Made by a program: the position numbers and the translations under genes. DNA of 64,000 bases from Lachnospiraceae bacterium (GTDB lineage Bacteria > Bacillota > Clostridia > Lachnospirales > Lachnospiraceae). Numbering within the stretch: position 1 is the first letter of the stretch; every line of letters begins with the position of its first letter. The notes below the pieces were generated by a model, which worked only from the letters and a program-made list of their open reading frames with translations, ran no database searches and was not told where the DNA came from. This document shows positions 44,455 to 55,546 of the stretch, piece after piece. The stretch lies in NCBI GenBank assembly GCA_021770245.1, contig JAETRI010000005.1:57285-121284 (forward strand), in the 5' to 3' direction.

Positions 44455-46361
44455 ATTATTTGACAGACCTTACAAAAGACGAAATTAAGTATGTTTGTAC
44501 TGTTATCCCGTTTAAGGAGATATCCGAATACTTCAGAAAATATCCGAAGGAATTCGATAAATTACAAGGGGGATTCCGTGTAAAGTCGTTGAACGAGGAT
44601 ACTGCCATCCGATGGCTTTATAATTTTCGTAACAGGGATTTTATTGCATCTTTTCTAAACAAGCATATTGAACAATGGATTGAAGAAATTGATGAGGAAT
44701 TAGCAAAAACACTTGAGAGCGGGCTTGATCAGGAGGCAGCTTATATTGATGTGCTGTCGCGCTCCTTTTTTTCTGGAAACGTTGCACTATTTTTCAAAAT
44801 CAAAAGAGAAGAAAAATCCGAAGATTATCTTAAGGTTATGTGTTCATCTGTTTTTTATCAGTCTGCTCACCAAAAAACAAATGAAGAAGAACTGGATTTT
44901 TTGAAGAAAAGACAACGTGAACTTACTGATATTCAAGAAGAGTTGAAAAATCAGATTTTTGATGAAAAGAAGAACATTGAAAAATTGAGAAAAAAAGAGA
45001 CAGAGCTGAAAAATGAACTAAAAGAAAAAGAAAAACAACTCGAACAGGAACAGGAAAAGAGCACTCGTCTCTCTGAAAAAGTAGACAAACTGGAAGCAGA
45101 ACTTAAAAAAACTCAGGATGATGAGGTATGGAAGACTGCGGAGATGCAACAGAAGATTGACACCCTTACATCCAAACTAAAGGATCAGGTCGAAAGGGCA
45201 GCAGGATACGAGACCAGTATCTCCGAATATGCATCCAGACTTTCTACTGCTGAGGATGACATCGAGACATGGAAAAATAAGGTAAGAAGTCGTGAGAAAC
45301 AGCTTTTTACATATAAAGCAGAAAGAGCAACATTTTTATCAGACAAAGAATCAGACCGGAAGCAGATCAGAGAGCTTAAGGAAGCACTCGATAAAGCACT
45401 TGGTGTTGAAAAAACATATAAAGAATATCTTTCTGTATTTAGTACAAAAAAAGAGTTCTATCCGCAGAAAAATAAGGAGTTGGAAGAAACATTGGAAGCG
45501 CAGAAAAATATCGAGACTGCAGCAGAAGCTGTTTCAAAAAGATATGCAAATACTAGCTGGAAGATGCCATTATGCCCAGAAGATATGGATGATTTTGATG
45601 AATATTTCAGCTATAACCTTGAAAATATCGGATTCGATAAGAATGAGGATGGTTCATCAGATTTTGTAGATTATCTTGAAAAGAGCTTTTTCTGTGGTAT
45701 TCCGTTGCTGATAAAAAGAGGGCCAGGAATTAATTTGGCAAACTGTCTGGCAAACACGATTTACGGTGTGCCGGTTGCAGCTTATTTGCTGTATTCGGAA
45801 GGTGCAGGCCTAGAGAAGATAAGGGAGTTTCTTGCAAATACTCCTGATCGAGTCATCTGCATTGATGGTTTTATTGGGAACTGTAATGAACTGGAATTAA
45901 TCCCAGTGCTCGAACAATATCGTAACAAGATTATCATCCTTACCTACATGTATGACAAGACGCTGAGTTTTGTTCCGTACGAAATTCTTTCTTCAGTTCA
46001 TTTTATCAGTGCAGATGTTTTCAGTTCTATATTAAGAATCAGGGATATTACGGAGGATCCTTCCGAAGTAAAAGAGATCTTGTCTGCATACAAAAGCAAT
46101 GCAGGAGCTGACAGTCGGTCACAGAAAATATTCTGTGAGATTGCATGCGAATGCGGATTAGGAATGGATACAGCCTATGTGATGGCTGACATGATTAAAG
46201 ATGAAAATTATTTGAACGAGATGCTGATGTTCACGCTTCTTCCATATGTGTCCAAAGTTCTCGGGAAGAATCCTTACAACAGTTCCAAACGTCTTCAGAG
46301 GTATGCAGGAGAAGCAGGACGCTGTTCGAAGAAAGATATTTTGATGAGGTGGTTTGGATAG
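44451..46361 (+). CDS. Coiled-coil protein with eroded P-loop ATPase-like C-terminal domain
   Basis: A 636-residue protein. Residues ~1-140 are helical; ~145-345 are a long charged coiled coil; ~385-600 look like an AAA+-type core: FFCGIPLLIKRGPGINLANCLANTIYG in the Walker A position but with no GK[ST], then VICIDGFIGN in the Walker B position and IIILTYMYDKTL like a sensor 1 strand. It may be a nucleotide-free structural or tethering subunit. The TTG start overlaps the previous stop, with AAGGAGGGA upstream. I know no named family for it. Confidence 0.7.
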   Translation: MNYLTDLTKDEIKYVCTVIPFKEISEYFRKYPKEFDKLQGGFRVKSLNEDTAIRWLYNFRNRDFIASFLNKHIEQWIEEIDEELAKTLESGLDQEAAYIDVLSRSFFSGNVALFFKIKREEKSEDYLKVMCSSVFYQSAHQKTNEEELDFLKKRQRELTDIQEELKNQIFDEKKNIEKLRKKETELKNELKEKEKQLEQEQEKSTRLSEKVDKLEAELKKTQDDEVWKTAEMQQKIDTLTSKLKDQVERAAGYETSISEYASRLSTAEDDIETWKNKVRSREKQLFTYKAERATFLSDKESDRKQIRELKEALDKALGVEKTYKEYLSVFSTKKEFYPQKNKELEETLEAQKNIETAAEAVSKRYANTSWKMPLCPEDMDDFDEYFSYNLENIGFDKNEDGSSDFVDYLEKSFFCGIPLLIKRGPGINLANCLANTIYGVPVAAYLLYSEGAGLEKIREFLANTPDRVICIDGFIGNCNELELIPVLEQYRNKIIILTYMYDKTLSFVPYEILSSVHFISADVFSSILRIRDITEDPSEVKEILSAYKSNAGADSRSQKIFCEIACECGLGMDTAYVMADMIKDENYLNEMLMFTLLPYVSKVLGKNPYNSSKRLQRYAGEAGRCSKKDILMRWFG

Positions 46362-47377
46362 TGAATGAATTGATCAATATCATGGCAGATGACATGAATA
46401 TACGCCCTTATAAAAACGAACCGGCTGAATACTTTGGGTACAGGGTCATCTATTCAGCTCTCGGTCTGTGGTGCCTTAAATCAGCACTTAGTGAAAAGGA
46501 AAATAAGAGAGGAATTAGCAAGAACGCACAAAGCATCTTGCTACATGACCTGTCTAAAAAATATATTGAACTATGTCCGATGGCAAAACCTTTTGTGTTT
46601 GCTTCAAGAAATACCAATATTGCTGTGTTTATCCGGAATATCTACGAACAGACAGGATATCTGCTGACACTCGATAATAATTACAATGTTCTGAATAACA
46701 GCGGTGAAACCATAAGAGTCTCTGAAACAGATTATCTGTATCTTGGACTGCCAGAAACATGCTATATTGTAAATGGGCTTGGAATCCACTGCAGGAATGG
46801 TAGACATGAAGTAAAACTAAATGATTTTCTCGTACGTGATAGTTTGACACCGGAAGAATACTTAAAAGTAAAATATGATGAGTGCGATTTTGATGAGCGA
46901 GATATCAATGTGGAGGAACTGGAGTTTTTCAATCCGTTCTATTATGGAAACGTATACAACTCGTGGCATGGATACATGAAATCCAATATGACGATGGCAC
47001 GGAAAAGCATGACAGGGCCATATTATAGAGTTATTAGAAAAGATGATGGCACGCTTCTTTATGCTGATGATAACAGTGCGGACGAGCTTGATGCCTTAAC
47101 GGGAGCAGAATTCCGACGGTTATATGTTGCCCTTAGGAATCACTATGACAATCCGATGCAGATCCTTATATGTCCGATAGATGAGGAATATTCCTATATT
47201 CGTATCCTTGGACAACTGCCGAATAGGGAATACTTTTATTTGCTTATGAATGCATGGCCAAGATATGGTTTCTCCGATCGGAGTCATTTTATCATACGAA
47301 ACGAATTGACAGTACAGACTGCAGAAATCCTTGGAACAATAGGATTTACTGCAAGAAAAGGTGAATTTTATGGATAG
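46361..47377 (+). CDS. Protein of unknown function in the helicase operon
   Basis: About 338 residues, soluble. Helical N-terminal half ([20 protein letters not shown]), then [20 protein letters not shown], a tyrosine/asparagine-rich middle ([18 protein letters not shown]) and a beta-rich end. No recognised motif. It overlaps the preceding gene (GTG at 46361, last base of that stop) and the helicase start by 8 bases, so it is translated as part of the set. The GTG at 46349 is an alternative start. Confidence 0.65.
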   Translation: MNELINIMADDMNIRPYKNEPAEYFGYRVIYSALGLWCLKSALSEKENKRGISKNAQSILLHDLSKKYIELCPMAKPFVFASRNTNIAVFIRNIYEQTGYLLTLDNNYNVLNNSGETIRVSETDYLYLGLPETCYIVNGLGIHCRNGRHEVKLNDFLVRDSLTPEEYLKVKYDECDFDERDINVEELEFFNPFYYGNVYNSWHGYMKSNMTMARKSMTGPYYRVIRKDDGTLLYADDNSADELDALTGAEFRRLYVALRNHYDNPMQILICPIDEEYSYIRILGQLPNREYFYLLMNAWPRYGFSDRSHFIIRNELTVQTAEILGTIGFTARKGEFYG

Positions 47378-50300
47378 AAATACGAACGGTGTACAACAGT
47401 ACTACCAGACAATAAGGAACCGGCTGGTTAACTATATCAAGTCGGATTATCTTGCTAACAGCGAAACATTGCTTCTGTACGCAGACGAGCTTCTTGGAGA
47501 GATGTGTCCGAATGATATTAACATTGCAAGGGAACCGTACATTGAGACGTCCTCTTCCTACCACAAGGTAAATGACGGTATCCGGACAGCTGATATTGAG
47601 AATAATGTTAAGGAAGTTCTTTTAAAGCTTGTTGATGCAGAGCTCGGCATTTATTCCAACCCCTTTACTCATCAGGTAAAAGCTCTTACAAGTGTTTTGA
47701 ATGGGAAAGACCTGTTTGTATCTACCGGTACAGGTTCCGGTAAGACAGAGTGTTTTCTTTGGCCAATTATTGCGCGTGCTATAGAGGAATCTCTTAACAG
47801 GCCGAAAGATTTTAAAATGCCAGCTGTAAGAACTCTTATTATTTATCCTATGAATGCACTGGTATCTGACCAGCTTGCCAGATTTCGAAAGATTATGGGC
47901 TCTAAAGAGTTCATGGATATCTTTACATCTTCTTCGGGAGCAGGACGTATCCCGCATTTTGGCATGTATACCGGAAGAACCCCCTATTCCGGAGAGTCAA
48001 AAAAACAGAGCAATATTAATCTCGCAAAGACATACCGTGAACAATATCTCGTGGATGAGAATGCTACAGAAGAAGAACGGAAAGAACAGTTGAGAAAGAT
48101 AACTGGATTCAAGAGCATCAATAAATATCCTGCAAGGTATGGTGGAGAAGAAGGTCTGAAGGATTTTATTGATAATCTCGAAAACGATATTCATAAGCCG
48201 AGTCCTTATGATGCAGAATATATCACCAGATTTGAGATTCAGAAAAACACTCCAGACATCCTGATTACTAACTACTCTATGTTGGAGTATATGCTCATGC
48301 GTCAGATGGAAGCAGGTATATGGAATGATACGAAAGAATGGTTGAGCAAGTCAAAGGAAAACAGACTTCTTATTGTTCTTGATGAAGCACATATGTACAG
48401 AGGCTCCTCAGGCGGAGAAATTGCACTTCTTCTTGACAGACTTTTTTCGCGTCTTGATATTTCTCTTGAGAAAGTACAGTTTGTTCTTACAACCGCAAGT
48501 ATGCCAGTAGAAGATGAAGGAGTCATATCCAACTTCTTTAACGGTCTTACCGGAAAGAAATATTCCAAATGTGTTCCTCTTTTTGGTGAAAAAGAAAGTG
48601 TTCGTACTGACTTTAAAGTGATGACAGATGCTGCGGCTCTTGCTTCTATAGGAACGAGCCAGGTAACAAAGGCAGAAATTGGTGCAAGAATTTGCGCTTT
48701 TGCCCAAAATGTGTTTCAGATTAAATTGCCTTCTGATATCTCCGCTTCAGATGCACAGGAATGGCTGTTTGAAAATCTCTGGGATTATCAGGCATTTGTG
48801 AAGCTTCATGAGCTGTGCAGAGACGGTGCAAAATCCTATACAGAATTAAAAACGAAGATATTCGGAAACAGTGAATATGCAGGGGATGCTCTTGACGCAT
48901 TGCTTGCTGTTGTTTCCCTCGCAAAAAAGAATGGTGAGATTCTTTTTCCTGTAAGGCTGCATATGTTTGTCCGCGGAATCCAAGGATTATATGCCTGTTC
49001 TAATCCGAAGTGCACCTGTGGGGCGAAATACTCTGATGAAGAAAAGCTTCCTCTTGGTAAGGTGATTTCTATCCCGCGTGAAAAGTGCGGATGTGGTGGC
49101 AGAATGTATGAGCTTGTAAACCATATCAAATGCGGAGCATTGTATTTTAAGGTATATGTCCAGAAGATATCCGGAACAGGATACTGGTATGCATTCCCGA
49201 ATAAAGGACTGAGTGGTGGAGCGAATGACCTGACGGAGATGCTTCTTTACATTTGCCCGAATGAATATGAGCTGAAAGGCAAAGATAAAGTGGGATATCT
49301 CGATCCTGTAACAGGAAAACTTTATCTTGACTATCAGGATGGCGGTGGACTGCTTAAAGTTCTCTATCCGGAATATGATGAAAAACACAATCGTTATATG
49401 TTTAGTACATGTCCGAAATGTAAAAAGATCATGCCGTTAAAAAAGCCTACGGATCTGGCAACAAAAGGTAACATTCCTTTTTATAACCTGACCAAAGCAC
49501 AGTTTGAGCTTCAACCACCGGCAAAGCCTGAACTTATAAATGAAGGTAAGAAGGTACTTCTGTTCTCGGACTCCAGACAGAATGCGGCAAAGCTTGCACT
49601 TGATTTGTCCAAATCATCTGATGCGGATGGGTTCCGTCAGGCTGTTATGTTGGCTGCAAAGAAACTGTTGGCAGATGGAAGAGAACATTCCCTGAAAGAA
49701 CTGTACAATATGTTTTTAGTGGTCTGCGTGGAGCAGAGATTGGAATTCTTCTCTGGTGGTAGTGCTGATATCTTCCAAGATCATCTTGAGAAGACTCGTA
49801 AAAAACTCAGACGACATAAGGATATTTCAAAGGAAAACTTTGAACCGCTACCATATGACTATTACGAGCAGTTGTTAACTTTTTTTACAGAGAGTCCGCG
49901 TTCTTTCAAGGATATCGGTCTCGGTTTTCTTGGGCCTATGGACGGAATTCTGGAAGATTGTGCTTATGAGCTTGAGGATGATTATGGCATTGTAATTGAT
50001 GAAGAAATACTTCGTTCCGTTTTAGTCCTGCTTTTTTGGGATGTCATGGACGGAAGTGCGGCTCTTGGTAATACTATTGAGGATGATGTCAGAAGAAACC
50101 TTCCGGGACGAAGTAAGATACAGTCCTTTGGTCTTAACGGAGATTTCATTGCTTCCGTTGATAAAAAGTTTATTCAGATCGTAAAAGATATGACTGGGCT
50201 TAATGATAAAAAGATGGGAGAGTTTTTGAACTGTATAAAGAACGATTTCTTTGGACCAGGAACAAACCAACGATATTACCTTAAACTTGATGCGGTAAAA

Positions 50301-52556
50301 ATTGTCATTACAGGCGAGGATTTCAATTGGTATCGATGTGAGAGATGTGGTAAAATTTCTCCTTACAAACTTGGGGATTACTGCGGTTCTTGCTTTGAAT
50401 CTAAAAATCTCCATATCATCACCAATGTAGATCTTTCTAGATTTGATTTCTGGAGAAAACCTGTGCTTGCTGCCATTGATGGTGAAGAGAAAATCCACAC
50501 CATTGATACTGAGGAACATACGGCTCAGCTTTCTCACAAGGAAACAACGAGCGATATCTTAAGTAGAACTGAGGACTATGAGATTCGCTTCCAAGATATT
50601 GATGTCGGCGAGTTTGGTGAGAATTCCATCGATGTATTAAGCTGTACTACTACTATGGAGGTTGGTATCGATATTGGTTCACTTACAGCGGTAGGATTGA
50701 GAAATATCCCTCCTATGCGTGAGAATTACCAGCAGAGAGCAGGTCGTGCTGGTCGAAAGAATTCTGGAATTTCCACTATCGTTACCTATGCCTTTGGAGG
50801 TGTTCATGACAGTCACTACTTCAAGCATCCGGATGAGATGATCTCTGGAGAACATAGAAAGCCATGGATTGACAGGGACAATCCGAAAATTAAACAACGC
50901 CACTATAATATGAAAGCCTTAAACAGCTTTATGTCAACGGATCTGATGTGCAGCAAGTTTGACAGTATTGTCAAGGTCGGTATCGTTACATTCTGTGAGA
51001 AATATGGAGATGCCTTTATCGAACATGTACAATCTCTTGATTTTCCGATAAATAGTACGGTCGAAGTATTTTGTAAGATAAGAGACATGGTACTTTCAGA
51101 AGGTAAGAGAAATGAGTATTTCAACGGAGATGAAGAGACTTCTGCATTTGATGTATTCTATTCCGAGGGATATATTCCTTCTTATTCTTTTCCGAAGAAT
51201 GTCGTAAGATTCTGTGTGGAAAAGGACTCTGAACATGGGCGAAGGGCTCCTAAGGACATTAAATATGCCCCTGAAAGGGACATTGCGGTTGCCATTAGTG
51301 AATATGCCCCAGGGCGTTTCATTACTATTGATAAAAAGATATATAAGAGTGGCGGACTATATTCAAATCCGAGACCAAAGGGATATGAGCATAATCAGGC
51401 AGAATATTATTTCACAAGTAAAGACTACAAGAAATACATCATTGTCTGTACGGAATGTAATTGGTTCGGCGACGGTCAAGAAGAATATACAGAATGCCCT
51501 TACTGCCATGCCCCAGTGGAACGGCATTCAATGATTAAGCCGTGGGGGTTCGCACCGGTTAAGGGAGACTCGGTCAAGTACGAAGACGAGGAAGAAGAAA
51601 AGACATATGCGGAAGCACCATATTATTCCTATGTTCCGAAAGATACGGAAATGCAGAATTATAAGCATAGCTACATTCGTTTTGCAAATCTTCAGAATCG
51701 TAAGGTATTGACCGTCAATATGGGAAAGAAGAAAAACGGATTTAATATCTGTACTAAATGCGGTGGAGCGGAGGTGGCAGAACCGCTTCAAACGAGCGAT
51801 TTCCGATTTTCCCAGCCGTATCATGATCGTTATCTCTGCAGACATGAAGGCACAGTTGCAACAAATATTTATCTCGGATATGAATTTCTAACAGATATGT
51901 TTATGTTAGATATTAGATATGATAATCAGAAGCTAGTATCAAACTATGACAGTGAGGAAAAGAATATTCTACGATCCGCTGCAACGACTCTGCATGAGGC
52001 AATTAAAAAGGCAGTGTCTCTTTCAATGGATATTGATTATAATGAAATCAACGGCGGTTGGAGAACGCGTCTTGAGGAAAACGGCGAAGTACATATTGAG
52101 ATGTTCTTTTATGACAATCTGACCAGTGGTGCCGGCTATTCTTCCCTTATTGGAGAAGATGGAGTGCTTGATGATGTCTTTTCACGAACAAAAGAGATTC
52201 TGACAGGCTGCACCTGTTCTAGGTCATGTAGAAATTGTCTTGATAATTTCTATAACCAGAGGAATCACGATATCTTTGACAGAACGTTGGCTGCACAGCT
52301 TCTCGAATATGCTCTGAATAGAAAATATCCGGAAGACTATTCAGAAGAAGAGCAGGAAGTTTATCTGGCACCTCTGAAGAAATTGATCAGAGAGTCAAAA
52401 GGTATATCTACAAAAGATAATATTGTATTTGAAGTTATTCCTTCATTAAGAAAGCGGGAAAGAAATGAAAAAGGTAAACTGTATCTGAATCCATACAATT
52501 TATCAGACTGGCTTCCCAATACTTTTATAGAGTATTTGGGAAAACTCAGTGAATAA
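47370..52556 (+). CDS. YprA/DruE-type DEAH helicase with DUF1998/MrfA zinc domain
   Basis: A 1,728-residue SF2 helicase. Walker A GTGSGKT (~residues 120-126), [17 protein letters not shown] (Ia), [18 protein letters not shown], the DEAH box (338-341) in [18 protein letters not shown], and TTASMP (III); then a long insert with several zinc ribbons ([21 protein letters not shown]...CGSC, CTECNW...CPYC); RecA2 motifs [27 protein letters not shown], [12 protein letters not shown] (RAGRAGR at ~1123); and a C-terminal Cys cluster [17 protein letters not shown] (~1613) typical of DUF1998. Helicases of this build drive DISARM, Druantia and related defence systems. ATG 47370 overlaps the previous gene; AAAAGG precedes it. 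Confidence 0.9.
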   Translation: MDRNTNGVQQYYQTIRNRLVNYIKSDYLANSETLLLYADELLGEMCPNDINIAREPYIETSSSYHKVNDGIRTADIENNVKEVLLKLVDAELGIYSNPFTHQVKALTSVLNGKDLFVSTGTGSGKTECFLWPIIARAIEESLNRPKDFKMPAVRTLIIYPMNALVSDQLARFRKIMGSKEFMDIFTSSSGAGRIPHFGMYTGRTPYSGESKKQSNINLAKTYREQYLVDENATEEERKEQLRKITGFKSINKYPARYGGEEGLKDFIDNLENDIHKPSPYDAEYITRFEIQKNTPDILITNYSMLEYMLMRQMEAGIWNDTKEWLSKSKENRLLIVLDEAHMYRGSSGGEIALLLDRLFSRLDISLEKVQFVLTTASMPVEDEGVISNFFNGLTGKKYSKCVPLFGEKESVRTDFKVMTDAAALASIGTSQVTKAEIGARICAFAQNVFQIKLPSDISASDAQEWLFENLWDYQAFVKLHELCRDGAKSYTELKTKIFGNSEYAGDALDALLAVVSLAKKNGEILFPVRLHMFVRGIQGLYACSNPKCTCGAKYSDEEKLPLGKVISIPREKCGCGGRMYELVNHIKCGALYFKVYVQKISGTGYWYAFPNKGLSGGANDLTEMLLYICPNEYELKGKDKVGYLDPVTGKLYLDYQDGGGLLKVLYPEYDEKHNRYMFSTCPKCKKIMPLKKPTDLATKGNIPFYNLTKAQFELQPPAKPELINEGKKVLLFSDSRQNAAKLALDLSKSSDADGFRQAVMLAAKKLLADGREHSLKELYNMFLVVCVEQRLEFFSGGSADIFQDHLEKTRKKLRRHKDISKENFEPLPYDYYEQLLTFFTESPRSFKDIGLGFLGPMDGILEDCAYELEDDYGIVIDEEILRSVLVLLFWDVMDGSAALGNTIEDDVRRNLPGRSKIQSFGLNGDFIASVDKKFIQIVKDMTGLNDKKMGEFLNCIKNDFFGPGTNQRYYLKLDAVKIVITGEDFNWYRCERCGKISPYKLGDYCGSCFESKNLHIITNVDLSRFDFWRKPVLAAIDGEEKIHTIDTEEHTAQLSHKETTSDILSRTEDYEIRFQDIDVGEFGENSIDVLSCTTTMEVGIDIGSLTAVGLRNIPPMRENYQQRAGRAGRKNSGISTIVTYAFGGVHDSHYFKHPDEMISGEHRKPWIDRDNPKIKQRHYNMKALNSFMSTDLMCSKFDSIVKVGIVTFCEKYGDAFIEHVQSLDFPINSTVEVFCKIRDMVLSEGKRNEYFNGDEETSAFDVFYSEGYIPSYSFPKNVVRFCVEKDSEHGRRAPKDIKYAPERDIAVAISEYAPGRFITIDKKIYKSGGLYSNPRPKGYEHNQAEYYFTSKDYKKYIIVCTECNWFGDGQEEYTECPYCHAPVERHSMIKPWGFAPVKGDSVKYEDEEEEKTYAEAPYYSYVPKDTEMQNYKHSYIRFANLQNRKVLTVNMGKKKNGFNICTKCGGAEVAEPLQTSDFRFSQPYHDRYLCRHEGTVATNIYLGYEFLTDMFMLDIRYDNQKLVSNYDSEEKNILRSAATTLHEAIKKAVSLSMDIDYNEINGGWRTRLEENGEVHIEMFFYDNLTSGAGYSSLIGEDGVLDDVFSRTKEILTGCTCSRSCRNCLDNFYNQRNHDIFDRTLAAQLLEYALNRKYPEDYSEEEQEVYLAPLKKLIRESKGISTKDNIVFEVIPSLRKRERNEKGKLYLNPYNLSDWLPNTFIEYLGKLSE

Positions 52557-52577
52557 ATGAGCAAAGGAGGTGAATGT

Positions 52578-53462
52578 ATGTTCTATTCCCCATTAAGATA
52601 TCCGGGCGGAAAAGGTAAACTGGCTGAATTTATGAAATATATGATCGATCAACTTGGACATAGTGGAGGAACATATATCGAGCCTTTTGCTGGCGGGGCA
52701 GGAATTGCGATTGAACTCCTCCTTCGGGGTGTTGTCAGCAGGATAGTCATCAATGACTATGATAAAGGAATTTGGTCTTTTTGGAAAGCTGTCCTTACTG
52801 AGACTGATCGATTTATAGCGGAGCTTGCAGTTGTTCCTCTTACTATGGAAGAATGGAACCGACAGCGCAATATCTGCCTCACACGAAATGATAAATACAG
52901 TTTTGAACTTGGGTTTGCAACATTTTATATGAACCGTACGAATCATTCTGGTATTATTAAAGGCGGTGTGATTGGTGGTATGGATCAGTCTGGATCATGG
53001 AAAATGGATGCCCGTTTCAAGAGAAAAGAGTTAATTCGAAGGATAGAGAGCATTGCTGAGAGAAAATCAGATATAAAGCTTTATAACAAGGACATTAATA
53101 GCTTTATTACACGATATATTCCTCTGTATGAAGAAAATACACTTGTTTATTTTGATCCTCCGTATTTTAAGAAAGGGAAACAACTCTATATGAATTACTT
53201 TCAATTAGAAGACCATGTTCGGATTGAAAGAGCGATAAGAGACTGTGTAAAATGTGACTGGATCATTACTTATGATGATGCATCAGAAATAGAAAGTATA
53301 TATAGGGGTTATTCGATATGTCTGTATGATCTGAATTACAGTGTGTCTTCCAAGTGCAAAGCAAGTGAACTTATGATATTCAAGGAAGGGATTAAAGTTC
53401 CATATGACGAAGAACTTCAGGAACATAGAATAAAAATTAACATCCGATTATGTGATACATAG
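52578..53462 (+). CDS. Dam-type (D12 class) DNA adenine N6-methyltransferase
   Basis: A 294-residue enzyme with PLRYPGGKGKL at the N-terminus, motif I EPFAGGAG, and catalytic motif IV DPPY (in LVYFDPPYFKKG). It methylates adenine in a short site that cannot be read from sequence. ATG 52578 is preceded by the near-perfect AAAGGAGGTGA; the earlier ATG at 52557 contains that site. It directly follows the helicase (21 bases), so modification of self DNA is probably its job in the system. A terminator hairpin follows. Confidence 0.92.
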   Translation: MFYSPLRYPGGKGKLAEFMKYMIDQLGHSGGTYIEPFAGGAGIAIELLLRGVVSRIVINDYDKGIWSFWKAVLTETDRFIAELAVVPLTMEEWNRQRNICLTRNDKYSFELGFATFYMNRTNHSGIIKGGVIGGMDQSGSWKMDARFKRKELIRRIESIAERKSDIKLYNKDINSFITRYIPLYEENTLVYFDPPYFKKGKQLYMNYFQLEDHVRIERAIRDCVKCDWIITYDDASEIESIYRGYSICLYDLNYSVSSKCKASELMIFKEGIKVPYDEELQEHRIKINIRLCDT

Positions 53463-53572
53463 TTTTGAGTAAATGTTTTATATACAATGCTTGAGTGTTG
53501 ATATAAATTATATCGGCAAATAAAAAGCTACTGTTGTAGGAATCGCAATTGGGATTATCCCAAAGTTTGTGT

Positions 53573-53619
53573 AAACCTTCAGACTGATGTAAGATTAAAC
53601 GATTCAGTCTGGAGGTTTT
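53573..53619 (+). terminator. Terminator after the methylase
   Basis: A 15 bp stem with one G-T pair (53573-53587 with 53604-53618), ending GGTTTTATT. Confidence 0.65.
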
Positions 53620-54059
53620 ATTATGGTAAGAAAAACGAAATTATATGCAGAAGATTTAGCAACAAATGTAATACGACGTTATGCATAACTTACGAAGTAT
53701 AATGGTTATTCCAGAAACTTCTTGTTTGAGTGTTTAATGCATGGTAAACGGTAGAATCCGCTTACCATACGTGATGCAAAAATTATAAAAATTCACAAGA
53801 GAACAAATGAAGTTCAACGCAGGGTTATTACATCATGGACAATAATTGAATAAGCTATTTTGTAACCAAAACTTCCATAACTAAATTTGCAGTATAAGAA
53901 TTATTTCAGACCTACAAAGTATATCGTAATGGGAAGAAATTTTTCAATGTAGTACATTATGTATTTTATTCAAAAGGGGTTAGGGGAATATATCCCTTAG
54001 CAATCAAAAGCAAGCAGATTTTTCAATAAATTCCTTCAGGAAAAAATTGGAAAAATGAA

Positions 54060-54127
54060 CCTATGTCATGACATAGGCAGTGCTTGCTATTTTAGCCTGT
54101 GGACGTCCATAGGCAGTGCTTGCTATT
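54060..54127. repeat. 18 bp perfect palindrome with a 20 bp direct repeat
   Basis: CCTATGTCATGACATAGG (54060-54077) is a perfect palindrome. It overlaps the first of two copies of CATAGGCAGTGCTTGCTATT (54072-54091 and 54108-54127). Could be an operator, a nicking region or a recombination scar. Confidence 0.75.
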
Positions 54128-54302
54128 CCAGAAATGGAATACAAACGGGTTTAGTATGTATAGACAGACTGTTCCAAAACCAATACAGGTGTTATCGCCT
54201 ATACTGATTGAAAAAATTCTTAAAAAATTTTTGTAAATAGGAAGGAATATTGCACCTTTATCGTTTACTATCATAAGTGACTAAATGAAGGGAGGAAAGT
54301 AT

Positions 54303-54455
54303 ATGATCGCCACAGACTGCAGAATGGAAATGGTCAGTATTCTTGCGGTTAGTGGTCACGTTACGTCAAGGGATTTGGCGTTTGCGTTCGTACGATACGT
54401 ATCGACATTGTGGCCCTCTCCTATGGTTATCCCATATACACAAAGTAGGGAGTAG
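54303..54455 (+). pseudogene. Frameshifted relic of a DeoR-like HTH protein
   Basis: After a good ribosome site (GGGAGGAAAG) the frame gives CRMEMVSILAVSGHVTSRDLA; one frame over it continues FGVCVRTIRIDIVALSYGYPIYTK. Together this is the usual HTH_11 start (helix-turn-helix recognition helix VRTIRxDI). The rest of the gene is missing. Confidence 0.7.
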
Positions 54456-54793
54456 GTGGTAGAATTTTTATTATGGACAGTTATAAGCCGTACAACAATA
54501 CACTTACATAATACGAGCAGGAAAACTCAAAAATTGTATGATGAGACGGAGGGAGAAGATAAAAAATCCTGGAACGTGTTTTCTGAAAATATGGGGGCTT
54601 ATAAGCTGAAACTTTAGTACAAGCATATCAAAAACTGAATACATAATCCCATATATGATTCTGCAATTCTTCCCAATTGTTTGCAGATGTTTTCATGGGA
54701 TTTTGAATTATTATCATTAACACAGCGAAAGGGCAGTTACAGATTTATGGGAAAGGTCTGGGCTGTCCTTTTTGTGCGTTTAAGGAGGCATTT

Positions 54794-55546
54794 ATGGCAA
54801 AGAGATATTACTGGCTAAAGCTGAAAGCAGACTGGTTTTCAGACAAGCGCATCAAGAAATTACGCTCCATAGCGGGCGGTGACACGCATACGATTATCTA
54901 CCTGAAAATGATGCTGTTATCACTAAAGGACGAGGGGAAACTTTACTTTGAGGGAGTGGAGGACAACTTCGCTTCGGAGATTGCGCTTGCGCTTGACGAG
55001 GACGCAGAAAACGTGAAGCTGACACTTGCATTTTTACAGCGGCATGGTCTGATAGAAATCTGTGATGATGACGAGTATCAGCTTACGGAAGTCCCATCAA
55101 TTATCGGAACGGAAACAGCTTCAGCGATGCGTGTGAGGGCGCATAGGGAACGGAAAAAACAGTATGTCACAGAGGGCAGGCTGTTACAATGTAACACAGC
55201 TGAAATGGATTGTAATAATTTGAAACAGATTTGTAGCGTAGAGAAAGAGATAGAGATAGATAAAGAATTAGAAAAAGAGGGAGAGAAAGGAACACCCACC
55301 CACACTGCTTATGGGAAATTCTGTAATGTTTTTCTCTCTGGTGCGGAGCTTGAGGGTCTGAAATCAGAACTGCCTGACAAATGGGAATATTACATCGACC
55401 ACTTATCCGCATATATCGCTTCAAGTGGACGGAAATACCATAACCATGCCGCCACGATTTACAAATGGGCGCAGGAGGATATTGGAAAGGCAGCGCCAAA
55501 GAAAGGGATACCTGATTATTCATATAGTGAGGAGGACAGTTTATGA
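54794..55546 (+). CDS. Phage-type replisome organiser protein
   Basis: A 250-residue initiator-like protein: winged-helix replisome-organiser domain at residues 1-110 (YWLKLKADWFSDKRIKKLRSI, then LTLAFLQRHGLIEICDDDEYQLTEV), a charged linker, and a C-terminal DnaD-like helical part (YYIDHLSAYIASSGRKYHNHAATIYKWA). It should recruit the next protein to the element's origin. TAAGGAGG precedes the ATG; the stop overlaps the next start (ATGA). Confidence 0.88.
   Translation: MAKRYYWLKLKADWFSDKRIKKLRSIAGGDTHTIIYLKMMLLSLKDEGKLYFEGVEDNFASEIALALDEDAENVKLTLAFLQRHGLIEICDDDEYQLTEVPSIIGTETASAMRVRAHRERKKQYVTEGRLLQCNTAEMDCNNLKQICSVEKEIEIDKELEKEGEKGTPTHTAYGKFCNVFLSGAELEGLKSELPDKWEYYIDHLSAYIASSGRKYHNHAATIYKWAQEDIGKAAPKKGIPDYSYSEEDSL

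Larger units (their letters stand above)
53620..54793. other. Gene-poor, decayed stretch
   Basis: No intact gene seen in about 1.2 kb. It holds short broken frames (for example MVRKTKLYAEDLATNVIRRYA at 53624, then a stop), a palindrome with direct repeats (54060-54127) and an HTH relic (54303-54455). It looks like the scar of deletions between the defence operon and the integration module. Confidence 0.6.

Noticed and set aside
42698..53462. Classical DISARM or type I restriction system
   Set aside because: No separate DrmB, no PLD nuclease, no HsdS or HsdR; only the helicase and a methylase are shared in general type.
53620..54302. Small protein-coding gene at 53624 (MVRKTKLYAED...)
   Set aside because: Stops after about 20 codons and has no continuation of a recognisable family in any frame.
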